From: Acinetobacter sp. TGL-Y2
GTDB lineage: Bacteria > Pseudomonadota > Gammaproteobacteria > Pseudomonadales > Moraxellaceae
DNA: 64,000 bases
Assembly: GCF_001612555.1 (NCBI RefSeq)
Contig: NZ_CP015110.1
Location: 1,984,001 to 2,048,000, forward strand
Direction: 5' to 3'
The notes below the pieces were generated by a model. It had not been told where the DNA came from. It was given only the letters and a program-made list of their open reading frames with translations, and ran no database searches. Below, one piece after another: positions 55,801-63,332 of the stretch; position 1 is the first letter of the stretch, and each line of letters starts with the position of its first letter. Position numbers and translations under genes: made by a program.

Positions 55801-57024
55801 TTATCCAAAAATACTAATGATGGCTTGAATCACCACCGCATTTACAATGTCAATAAAGAATGCACCACACAATGGAATGATTAAAAATGCTTTATGTGAT
55901 GGACCATAGGTATTGGTGATTGCTTGAATATTTGCAATCGCAGTCGGTGTTGCACCCATACCAAAGCCACAATGCCCTGCTGCCAATACTGCTGCATCGT
56001 AGTTTTTACCCATAATTTTAAAGGTAACAAATGCAGTGAATAGAATCAGAACAAGGGTTTGAACTATTAAAATAGTGATCAGCGGTCCTGCCAAATCTGC
56101 CAATAACCAAAGTTGCAGCGAGAGTAATGCCATGGATAAATATAAGGATAAGGATGCATTTCCGAATACATCAATTGCACGGTCAAAGATATTGAATTTA
56201 AACACATGCTCCAGCATATTTCTAACGACTACACCTGCCCCTAATGCCCATACAAATGTAGGCAATTCAAACCATTGACCCTGACTAAAATCAGTCATTA
56301 CGTTGGCAAAATAAATGCACAGGGCAAACATACCGAGTGTAGACACTGCATCGGTCGCTGTGATGAGTCGGGTTTTCTTAGGATGCTCAAAGGGTGCTGT
56401 GTCGCTAGTTTCATCAAGTTGCTGTTGGCTTAAGTCCTCTGTAAATTTTTCACTTAAATGGTGTCGCTTGATTAAAAACTTGGCAACTGGACCACCGACA
56501 ACACCACCAATAATTAAACCAAAGGTTGCACTTGCCATACCCAGTACGATTGCGCCTTGTATACCATGTTGGTTTTCCAACACCGCCCCCCAAGCACCTG
56601 CTGTACCATGGCCACCGGTCAATGTAATTGAACCTACAATTAAGCCGATCAGCGGATCAAGTCCAAGCAGGGTCGCCAAGCTCATACCGACTGCATTTTG
56701 CACCAGTACAAATAAAATGATGCAGAGTAAAAATATTAAAAGTGACTTACCGCCCTCTTTAAGTTTGACAAAATCCGCGCCTAAACCGACGGATGTAAAA
56801 AACATCAGCATCAATATCGTTTGGATTTGTGCATCAAAAGTGGCACTAATATTAAAAAATTTATAAAGTACAAATGCTGTAATGGCAGCCACCAAACCAC
56901 CGATCACGGGTTCTGGTAAGTTGTAATTTTTAAAAAAATGTATTTTATTAACTAAATAACGTCCGATAAATAGAAAAAAAACAGCAATGACAATGGTGCC
57001 AAAAGCGTCTACTTCAAAATTCAT
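55801..57024 (-). CDS. gltS: Sodium/glutamate symporter, copy 2
   Basis: About 407 residues, a clear paralogue of the preceding gltS with the same loops (NLPEPVIGGLVAA, MLMFFTSVGLGADF, GSITLTGGHGTAGAWG, GHCGFGMGATPTAIANIQAIT). The start MNFEVDAFGTIV aligns with MTYQLDAFGTII of copy 1 and has AGGGGG upstream; the frame opens at 57063. Differences in the central cytoplasmic loop (about 205-225) are the largest. The two may differ in affinity or regulation. Confidence 0.95.
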   Translation of the reverse strand: MNFEVDAFGTIVIAVFFLFIGRYLVNKIHFFKNYNLPEPVIGGLVAAITAFVLYKFFNISATFDAQIQTILMLMFFTSVGLGADFVKLKEGGKSLLIFLLCIILFVLVQNAVGMSLATLLGLDPLIGLIVGSITLTGGHGTAGAWGAVLENQHGIQGAIVLGMASATFGLIIGGVVGGPVAKFLIKRHHLSEKFTEDLSQQQLDETSDTAPFEHPKKTRLITATDAVSTLGMFALCIYFANVMTDFSQGQWFELPTFVWALGAGVVVRNMLEHVFKFNIFDRAIDVFGNASLSLYLSMALLSLQLWLLADLAGPLITILIVQTLVLILFTAFVTFKIMGKNYDAAVLAAGHCGFGMGATPTAIANIQAITNTYGPSHKAFLIIPLCGAFFIDIVNAVVIQAIISIFG

Positions 57025-57184
57025 TATCTTGATACCCCCTTTATTTTGTTCATTTTTTATCAAAATTATGGATTTTTTTCAGCTAGATAAATGTAAAAGC
57101 GTACACTAAAAATAAATACCAGTGACTATTTGCACAATATTCATTCAATCTCTGGTTATAAAATAATATTGAAACATTGATATG

Positions 57185-57216
57185 AAAAAATGCTCAAGTT
57201 TTTCGAACTTGAGCAT
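57185..57216 (-). terminator. Terminator of the small-protein gene
   Basis: ATGCTCAAGTT (57190-57200), loop TTTCG, AACTTGAGCAT (57206-57216), with a minus-strand T-run; 36 bases past the stop codon at 57252. Confidence 0.85.
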
Positions 57217-57251
57217 CATTTTAAAGCATTATGGGGTATCTATTGTCTAGA

Positions 57252-57470
57252 TTAATTCTTGACGTCATACACCCAATTTGTCGCTTGTTTGTCTGTGGTT
57301 GTCTCACATACATAGTAATAGTCTTCCCAAACGTCAGGATGACTAATTTGAAGCTTTCGATAAGTGATCTTTTTTGACTTTTCAATACACTCAAAGCTGT
57401 CACCTTGATCTTTTAAGGCAGAACCGTTTAAAAAACCACCGATACATAAAAACCGTGCCTGTTTTGCCAT
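57252..57470 (-). CDS. Small protein of unknown function (72 residues)
   Basis: A 72-residue frame with sensible codon use and a strong terminator right behind it, so I regard it as real. The protein is soluble, has four Cys, and a compact mixed composition (MAKQARFLCIGGFLNGSAL, then ISHPDVWEDYYYVCETTTD). No signal peptide or known motif. The ribosome binding site is weak. It lies 100 bases after the DUF4062 gene on the same strand and may be cotranscribed with it. The 60-codon frame at 57221-57403 in another phase is a shadow. Confidence 0.55.
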   Translation of the reverse strand: MAKQARFLCIGGFLNGSALKDQGDSFECIEKSKKITYRKLQISHPDVWEDYYYVCETTTDKQATNWVYDVKN

Positions 57471-57570
57471 TTGTTACATCAACTTTTTAAATAATTTTTT
57501 CAATGTAGGGATTAAACGATTTATCAAGGTAAGTGTAAAGACAGAAGTCCATATCGTTTGTATATAAGTA

Positions 57571-58536
57571 TCAAAATGGTAGGTCATCATCCAAGTCTGC
57601 AGGTTTTGATATGGCTTGAACCATATCTTTATCCCAATCATTAATATCCAATGGTTTTAATTTTTTATCCTCAGTAAATAAATTTCGTACAATTTTTATT
57701 TTTTTACCTTCTTTGTTTTCCCACACTTGAAACTCCTTATCACTCCTAAATAATTCAAACTGATATCCGAAAGCATTCAAAAGTGTATTCAATTCTTCTT
57801 CATTTGCAAAATAAACTCTAATATTCGTATTTATAGCTTTTCTGATAGCATTAAATACAGGATGATTAGAGAAAAGAATTTCATTTATTGCTTCATTGCC
57901 CTTTGACTTTTCATTTGTAAGATATGTCACAAGTTGTTTTAATGTTTTTGCTGTATCTTTTAATTCTTCAATAAGTTTAAAATCTTTTTGTTTTGAAACA
58001 TCACTCAATAAACTTTGAAATAGACTTGCCCACTGTTCTTGAAGATAAGTAATAATGTCATTCGAAGTTTCAAAACCTGTATATTGATTATTAATTGGTA
58101 AAGCAAAAACTTCATCTAAAAACTTATAGATCCCGATATCATTTACCGCAGAGAATTTCATCAATTTTATAACTTCTTCATTATCTTTATTATGTTCATA
58201 AGTTTTATATTCATGTAAAACAGCTTTTTCAATAAAAATATATACTTGCTTTCCTTTTTCAAGAGCTACTTTTAACTCTTTTTGTGATATCGAATAACCA
58301 CCACTTTCAAAAGCAGCGGAACCAAATCTCCCTCCAATAATCGAAATTAATATGTCACAATTATCTATTTCTTTATAACAATAATCTTCTAGCCTAGATA
58401 GATTTGAATATGGGATATGTCCTTTTTCATTTAAAATTGGATCATAATTTCTTTCTTTAATATAACGTTCAAGATCTGATCGAATATTTCTTAAATCATA
58501 ATATGTTGAACTAATAAAAATTCTAGGTTTAGCCAT
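57571..58536 (-). CDS. DUF4062-domain protein with an SSB-like C-terminal tip
   Basis: 321 residues, clearly more AT-rich than its neighbours. Residues 1-100 are a DUF4062 domain: RIFISSTYYDLRNIRSDL, a DILISIIGGRFGS strand-turn, GGYSISQKELKVALEKGKQVYIFI. This is a Rossmann-like, TIR/nucleosidase-resembling fold often found at the N-terminus of bacterial NLR-like and defence proteins. Residues about 165-230 are helical, perhaps coiled; 230-300 form a mixed domain I do not recognise. The last residues, LDDDLPF, match the acidic tip of SSB (DDDIPF). No NTPase motif is present. It has its own promoter and sits between gltS and acnB as an insert. Function unknown. Confidence 0.8.
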   Translation of the reverse strand: MAKPRIFISSTYYDLRNIRSDLERYIKERNYDPILNEKGHIPYSNLSRLEDYCYKEIDNCDILISIIGGRFGSAAFESGGYSISQKELKVALEKGKQVYIFIEKAVLHEYKTYEHNKDNEEVIKLMKFSAVNDIGIYKFLDEVFALPINNQYTGFETSNDIITYLQEQWASLFQSLLSDVSKQKDFKLIEELKDTAKTLKQLVTYLTNEKSKGNEAINEILFSNHPVFNAIRKAINTNIRVYFANEEELNTLLNAFGYQFELFRSDKEFQVWENKEGKKIKIVRNLFTEDKKLKPLDINDWDKDMVQAISKPADLDDDLPF

Positions 58537-58547
58537 TTTTTATTCAA

Positions 58548-58568
58548 AATCAATAAAATATATTGATT
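58548..58568. promoter_or_regulatory. Operator-like inverted repeat at the DUF4062 start of transcription
   Basis: AATCAATA-AAATA-TATTGATT, perfect 8-base arms, lies directly downstream of the -10 hexamer and covers the predicted first transcribed base, 12 bases before the start codon. Confidence 0.5.
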
Positions 58569-58569
58569 A

Positions 58570-58598
58570 ATTTTAGTTATTATTCTGTATAAAAACAA
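58570..58598 (-). promoter_or_regulatory. Promoter of the DUF4062 gene
   Basis: On the minus strand TTGTTT (58593-58598), 17-base spacer, TAAAAT (58570-58575). Good sigma-70 match, with transcription starting near 58563. Confidence 0.6.
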
Positions 58599-58605
58599 CA
58601 TAAAT

Positions 58606-58637
58606 AAAATAAGGGCCGATCGATCAGCCCTTATTTT
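58606..58637 (-). terminator. Terminator of acnB
   Basis: AAAATAAGGGC (58606-58616) pairs with GCCCTTATTTT (58627-58637) around a ten-base CGATCGATCA loop; the minus-strand side ends in TTTT, 15 bases past the acnB stop. Confidence 0.8.
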
Positions 58638-58652
58638 CAACTACTTAATCAA

Positions 58653-61292
58653 TTAAGACAATTGAGCAGCAGCAATTTTCTTCGTATCAACATTCGCAGC
58701 AGCGTCAGTATAGTCGCTCATTTTGTCGAAGCTTAAGTATTGATAGATGTCAGCTGACATGCTGTCAATTTGAGCTGCATACTGTTGGTATTCTTCTGGG
58801 CTTGGCAATTTACCAAGAACAGCAGCAACAGATGCAAGTTCAGCAGAAGCTAAGTAAACGTTCGCACCTTGACCTAGACGGTTCGGGAAGTTACGCGTAG
58901 ACGTCGATACACAAGTCGTGTTCGGTGCTACACGTGCTTGGTTACCCATACACAATGAACAACCTGGCATTTCAGTACGCGCGCCAGCTTTACCATAGAT
59001 GTTGTAGAAACCTTCTTCCATCAATTGACGCTCGTCCATACGCGTAGGCGGAGCAATCCACAAACGAGTTGAAAGTACGCCACCTGGAACTTTCTCTAAC
59101 AACTTACCTGTTGCGCGGAAGTGACCGATGTTGGTCATACATGAACCAACGAATACTTCGTCAATTTTCACGCCTTGAACGTCAGAAAGAAGTTTAGCGT
59201 CATCTGGATCGTTCGGGCAGCAAAGAACAGGTTCTTTAATATCAACAAGATCGATTTCATACACTTTCGTGTATTCAGCATCAGCATCAGCTTTAAGAAG
59301 TGATGGATTTGCCAACCAGCCTTCCATATTCTCTACACGGCGCGCCATGGTACGAGCATCGCCATAACCTTCAGAGATCATCCACTTAAGCATAGTGATG
59401 TTTGAACGTAGGTATTCAGCCACTTTCTCTTCAGAAAGTGTAATTGAACAGCCCGCAGCAGAACGTTCAGCAGATGCATCAGACAATTCGAATGCTTGCT
59501 CAACAGTCAGGTCATTTTCCATTTCTGTTAAGTCGATCTCAAGGATACGACCAGAGAAAATGTTTTTCTTACCTTTCTTCTCTACAGTTAAGTCGCCTTG
59601 TTGAATCGCAACATAAGGAATTGCATGTACAAGATCACGTAATGTGATACCTGGTTGCATTTTACCTTTGAACTTCACAAGGATTGATTCAGGCATATCC
59701 AGTGGCATAACACCTGTTGCAGCAGCAAACGCCACAAGGCCAGAACCCGCTGGGAATGAAATACCTATAGGGAAACGAGTATGTGAGTCACCACCAGTAC
59801 CGACTGTATCTGGCATAAGCATACGGTTTAACCACGAGTGAATAATACCGTCACCTGGGCGTAAAGATACACCACCACGGTTCATGATGAAATCAGGAAG
59901 CGTATGTTGCATCTGAACGTCAACTGGCTTTGGATAAGCCGCGGTGTGACAGAAAGACTGCATCACAAGATCCGCTGAGAAACCTAAGCAAGCCAAATCT
60001 TTCAATTCGTCACGCGTCATAGGACCAGTGGTATCTTGCGAACCAACTGTTGTCATACGTGGTTCACAGTAAGTACCTGGAAGTACGCCTTGACCTTCAG
60101 GAAGACCACAAGCGCGACCGACCATTTTCTGTGCTTGAGTGAAACCTTTGCCCGTTGCAGCAGGTTGAACTGGAACACGGAACAAAGTCGATACAGGCAG
60201 ACCTAAAGCTTCACGCGCTTTAGTGGTCAAACCACGACCAACGATTAAGTTGATACGACCACCCGCACGCACTTCGTCTAGAAGTACTGGCGTTTTAAGT
60301 TCAGCTTCAGCAATAACCGCACCGTTTTTAGACGCAGAAACTTTCGCTGCAGCATGATCAATGTTTAGAACGATTTCATCGCCCATGTTCATGTTTGCAA
60401 CATCAATCTCGATAGGTAACGCGCCTGCATCTTCCATAGTGTTGAAGAAAATCGGAGCGATTTTAGAACCTAGGCAGTAACCACCGTCTTTTTTGTTCGG
60501 GATGTGCGCAATGTCATCACCAAAGAACCAAAGCACAGAGTTTGTTGCAGATTTACGGCTTGAACCCGTACCGACAACGTCACCCACGTAAGCAACTTGA
60601 TTGCCTTTAGCAACAAGTTCTTTAATTTGGTTCAATGGACCCACTTCACCCGGAACTTCTGGGTTAATACCGTCACGTACGTTTTTAAGCATTGCATTGG
60701 CATGCAATGGAATATCTGGACGGCTCCATGCATCTTGTGCAGGTGACAAGTCATCGGTGTTGGTTTCGCCAGTGACTTTGAAAACAGTCAATTTGATTTC
60801 AGAAGGTACGTCTGGACGGCTTGTGAACCATTCAGCATCAGCCCAAGACTGCATAACAGCCTGTGCGTTTGCGTTACCTGCTTTTGCTTTATCCGCAACA
60901 TCATGGAACGCATCAAATACGAGTAGGGTTTTCTTCAATGCTTCAGCTGCAAGCTCAGAAAGCTCAGCGTCATCAAGAAGTGCAACCAAAGGTGCAACGT
61001 TATAACCACCAAGCATTGTGCCGAGTAAGTAAACCGCGCGTTCTTTCGTGATTAAAGGAGACGTTGCTTCGCCTTTTGCCAATGCAGCCAAGAAAGCAGC
61101 TTTTACATAAGCAGCTTGGTCAACACCAGCTGGAACACGATTTTCAAGCAAATCGACAAGGAATGCTTCCTCACCAGCGGGTGGGTTTTTTAATAATTCA
61201 ACGAGGTCAGCTGTTTGAGCATCATCAAGTGGCTTCGGTGGGACTCCGAGTGCGGCACGTTCTGCAACGTGTTGGCGGTAAGCTTCTAGCAC
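58653..61292 (-). CDS. acnB: Aconitate hydratase B
   Basis: 879 residues, near-identical in plan to E. coli AcnB (865): HEAT-like N-terminal domain (VELLKNPPAGEEAFLVDLLENRV), swivelling domain with GDVVGTGSSRKSATNSVLW, and the core with the [4Fe-4S] ligands in VGSCMTNIGH (about 719) and GCSLCMGNQAR (about 776 and 779). TCA cycle enzyme. GTG start with AGAGGAA upstream, followed by MLEAYRQHVAERA as in E. coli. Confidence 0.98.
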   Translation of the reverse strand: MLEAYRQHVAERAALGVPPKPLDDAQTADLVELLKNPPAGEEAFLVDLLENRVPAGVDQAAYVKAAFLAALAKGEATSPLITKERAVYLLGTMLGGYNVAPLVALLDDAELSELAAEALKKTLLVFDAFHDVADKAKAGNANAQAVMQSWADAEWFTSRPDVPSEIKLTVFKVTGETNTDDLSPAQDAWSRPDIPLHANAMLKNVRDGINPEVPGEVGPLNQIKELVAKGNQVAYVGDVVGTGSSRKSATNSVLWFFGDDIAHIPNKKDGGYCLGSKIAPIFFNTMEDAGALPIEIDVANMNMGDEIVLNIDHAAAKVSASKNGAVIAEAELKTPVLLDEVRAGGRINLIVGRGLTTKAREALGLPVSTLFRVPVQPAATGKGFTQAQKMVGRACGLPEGQGVLPGTYCEPRMTTVGSQDTTGPMTRDELKDLACLGFSADLVMQSFCHTAAYPKPVDVQMQHTLPDFIMNRGGVSLRPGDGIIHSWLNRMLMPDTVGTGGDSHTRFPIGISFPAGSGLVAFAAATGVMPLDMPESILVKFKGKMQPGITLRDLVHAIPYVAIQQGDLTVEKKGKKNIFSGRILEIDLTEMENDLTVEQAFELSDASAERSAAGCSITLSEEKVAEYLRSNITMLKWMISEGYGDARTMARRVENMEGWLANPSLLKADADAEYTKVYEIDLVDIKEPVLCCPNDPDDAKLLSDVQGVKIDEVFVGSCMTNIGHFRATGKLLEKVPGGVLSTRLWIAPPTRMDERQLMEEGFYNIYGKAGARTEMPGCSLCMGNQARVAPNTTCVSTSTRNFPNRLGQGANVYLASAELASVAAVLGKLPSPEEYQQYAAQIDSMSADIYQYLSFDKMSDYTDAAANVDTKKIAAAQLS

Positions 61293-61534
61293 GGTGTTAT
61301 TCCTCTTTTTAAAAAATTATTTGCAAATTCCTGCTTTATTAAGCCAAGCAAATAATATGGACAGCTAAATTTTACTAAAATTCCAGTTAAAAGTTAATGC
61401 AAGATGAGTGTTTCTTTGTGATGACCATTATTTTTTAACTAAATGATCTTCATATTGATTACTCTATGCTCAGATTGTCATTAAACCAATCAAATCTAGG
61501 CATTTTTTGCACTTTTAACGGACGTTTGAATATG

Positions 61535-61557
61535 AAAAAGGCAACCGAATGTTGCCT
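61535..61557 (-). terminator. Terminator of the 89-residue protein gene
   Basis: AGGCAAC-CGAAT-GTTGCCT with an adjacent minus-strand T-run, 28 bases past the stop codon at 61585. Confidence 0.8.
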
Positions 61558-61584
61558 GATTGTGTGAGCGATGACTATTCCACC

Positions 61585-61854
61585 TTAGTGGACTGTAGTT
61601 TTTTCTAAATATTGCTGAAGGCTTTCGCGCGTACCTTCAAAACGAATCAATATTTCATCTTCATGCATCATACGATGTTCAGCACATGCAAAGCTAATTT
61701 TCACCTGATATATTTTTGCGTGCTCATTAATCATGTCCTCTATATAAACACGATCTCCTAAACTCAATACATAATGACTGCCATTGATGACCGCAATACC
61801 GTTTTCATCTTCAATCAGCAAATCTGCGTTATTCATATATGCGACGACTTCCAT
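61585..61854 (-). CDS. Hypothetical protein (89 residues)
   Basis: A small acidic soluble protein (DLLIEDENGIAVINGSHYVLSLGDRVYIEDMI, then CAEHRMMHEDEILIRFEG) with mostly beta-strand pattern. I recognise no family. GAGGAG precedes the ATG and a terminator follows, so the gene is real. It is a single-gene unit upstream-facing to acnB. Confidence 0.65.
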   Translation of the reverse strand: MEVVAYMNNADLLIEDENGIAVINGSHYVLSLGDRVYIEDMINEHAKIYQVKISFACAEHRMMHEDEILIRFEGTRESLQQYLEKTTVH

Positions 61855-62082
61855 TGGCCCGCTCCTCAGTTTTTATTTTTTATCTTTTATTTATATATGC
61901 TTTTCCAAATAATGCATAACAGATAATTGTATTTAATTAATGCCATCCCTATTTATTTATGTCCCATGCTTAAATATTGAAAAAAATGATGCAATTTTCG
62001 GAAAACAAATACCTAGTTTTGTAAGTAACCAATATCGAAATTTATAAAGAAAATTGGATATAAAATAGTGCCATAAAAAGCT

Positions 62083-62108
62083 AAAAAAACCGTTCATTAG
62101 AACGGTTT
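62083..62108 (-). terminator. Terminator overlapping the end of the lipoprotein gene
   Basis: AAACCGTT-CATTAG-AACGGTTT; the stop codon lies in the loop region, and a minus-strand T-run follows. Confidence 0.8.
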
Positions 62109-62474
62109 GTAATCTGGTAATTTTTGCTGATCAAAGGGGGTCGCTAAACACTCATCTGTACTTTCTTTTTTAAATTGAGCCAATAATGCATCTCTGTCGA
62201 CTTCAAGCTGTGCTTGAGGAAATGCATATACTTTAACAATTTGCTTATCAACAAAGGCTTTGGTGGTTGGATCGGTCAATTTATTGGCATGATCAATAGC
62301 TTCTTGTTGAGTAATGCCATTTTGACGATCTAATAAAATCGAACGTGCAGCATTGCCAATACTGGTGCAGTAACCGTGCCACTGTTCTTCAGGCGTGAGT
62401 GGTTTCTTCTCAGAGCAAGCACTCAAAACAATTGAAGTACCCAATACAGTCGCTAAGATGACTAACTTTTTCAT
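62097..62474 (-). CDS. Predicted small lipoprotein
   Basis: 125 residues: signal peptide KKLVILATVLGTSIV and lipobox LSAC at Cys20, then SEKKPLTPEEQWHGYCTSIGNAARSILLDRQNG. A helical mature domain with two further Cys (C36, C114) that may form a disulfide. No family recognised. AGGAGAG lies before the ATG, terminator behind. Confidence 0.75.
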   Translation of the reverse strand: MKKLVILATVLGTSIVLSACSEKKPLTPEEQWHGYCTSIGNAARSILLDRQNGITQQEAIDHANKLTDPTTKAFVDKQIVKVYAFPQAQLEVDRDALLAQFKKESTDECLATPFDQQKLPDYKPF

Positions 62475-62544
62475 AAAACTCTCCTCATCAAGCTATGATA
62501 ATCAATCTTGAGCCAAATAAGTAAGCTCCTGCCCGAAAATAATC

Positions 62545-62566
62545 AAAAAGCCCGAATTCGGGCTTT
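62545..62566 (-). terminator. Terminator of the DUF333/I78 protein gene
   Basis: AAAGCCCGAATTCGGGCTTT, a perfect ten-base palindrome (62547-62566), with a minus-strand T-run; 38 bases past the stop codon. Confidence 0.85.
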
Positions 62567-62603
62567 GAGTTGTATCGCTAAGCGTTTAGAAAAGAGTAGA
62601 CCA

Positions 62604-63041
62604 TTAACCACAACTGGCTTGAATTACTTTTTGAGTTTTAGGATCAACCACAACCGTGACGCGATCACTTCGAAAATCCATAGTCACTGCTTGATTGGGC
62701 TGAACTAAACGAACAGTTTTGGCTTGCGTTTTCTGCTGAATTTGTGCTTCTGTCAGCCCTACCTGCCCAATCAGTCTTTTGGCTTCTTCTGCAATACAGT
62801 TAGCTTGACTGGCACGAAACAATGCCCACTCCTCTACCACCTCGCCATTGGCTAAATGGCAGTAGTCCACCTGACCATTGGCTTCATTTTTGATGGTTAA
62901 TTTCCCACCTTGGCTGACACAGTACGCACTTGCAGGGTTTGGTGAACCCAGTTTAGGGCTGTGCTCTGCATCCGTTTGAGATGTGGTCGTACAGGCAGTC
63001 ATCGCCATGCCCAGTAAACCGAATATCCATATCTTTTTCAT
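62604..63041 (-). CDS. Lipoprotein with DUF333 and I78-inhibitor-like domains
   Basis: About 145 residues. MKKIWIFGLLGMAMTACTTTSQ gives a signal peptide and lipobox (MTAC). Residues about 34-75 are a DUF333 module (NPASAYCVSQGGKL, YCHLANGEVVEEWALFR); residues about 80-145 resemble the I78 peptidase inhibitor family (LIGQVGLTEAQI, AKTVRLVQPNQAVTMDFRSDRVTVVVD). Together they suggest a surface or periplasmic protease inhibitor. ATG 63041 is preferred because the frame start at 63098 would place 19 residues before the signal peptide. Confidence 0.82.
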   Translation of the reverse strand: MKKIWIFGLLGMAMTACTTTSQTDAEHSPKLGSPNPASAYCVSQGGKLTIKNEANGQVDYCHLANGEVVEEWALFRASQANCIAEEAKRLIGQVGLTEAQIQQKTQAKTVRLVQPNQAVTMDFRSDRVTVVVDPKTQKVIQASCG

Positions 63042-63256
63042 CGTGATGTTTTCATTTAAAAAATAGGTAGTGCTAAATACCAACGTGTAATAATTCATTT
63101 ATATATTTTAATATCAATAACTTATTATTTTTATCACGTCGTATTCATGCACTACCAAAAAATAATACCATAGCAAACTTGAGGCCTATTTTTGTCATTG
63201 ATTTGAAAAAACTACGCATTATTTTTAAGTTGTAATGATGAATAAGAATTCAATAT

Positions 63257-63291
63257 TAAAAAAGGCATCCACTTAAATTTAAGGGATGCCT
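63257..63291 (-). terminator. Terminator of tamB
   Basis: GGCATCC/GGATGCC with an inner CTTAAATTTAAG palindrome, and a minus-strand T-run. Confidence 0.85.
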
Positions 63292-63332
63292 TTTGATCCA
63301 TACGATACTTTTAGACGTATTCAAAACAGTGC

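Noticed and set aside
53816..56866. Plus-strand frames opposite the gltS genes (up to 183 codons)
   Set aside because: Antisense reflections of membrane-protein codons, present at the same place opposite both paralogues.
57221..57403. 60-codon frame overlapping the 72-residue small protein
   Set aside because: Different phase of the same strand; the 57252-57470 frame has better codon use and is properly followed by the terminator.
60601..61312. Plus-strand frames opposite acnB
   Set aside because: Antisense shadows of a conserved core gene.
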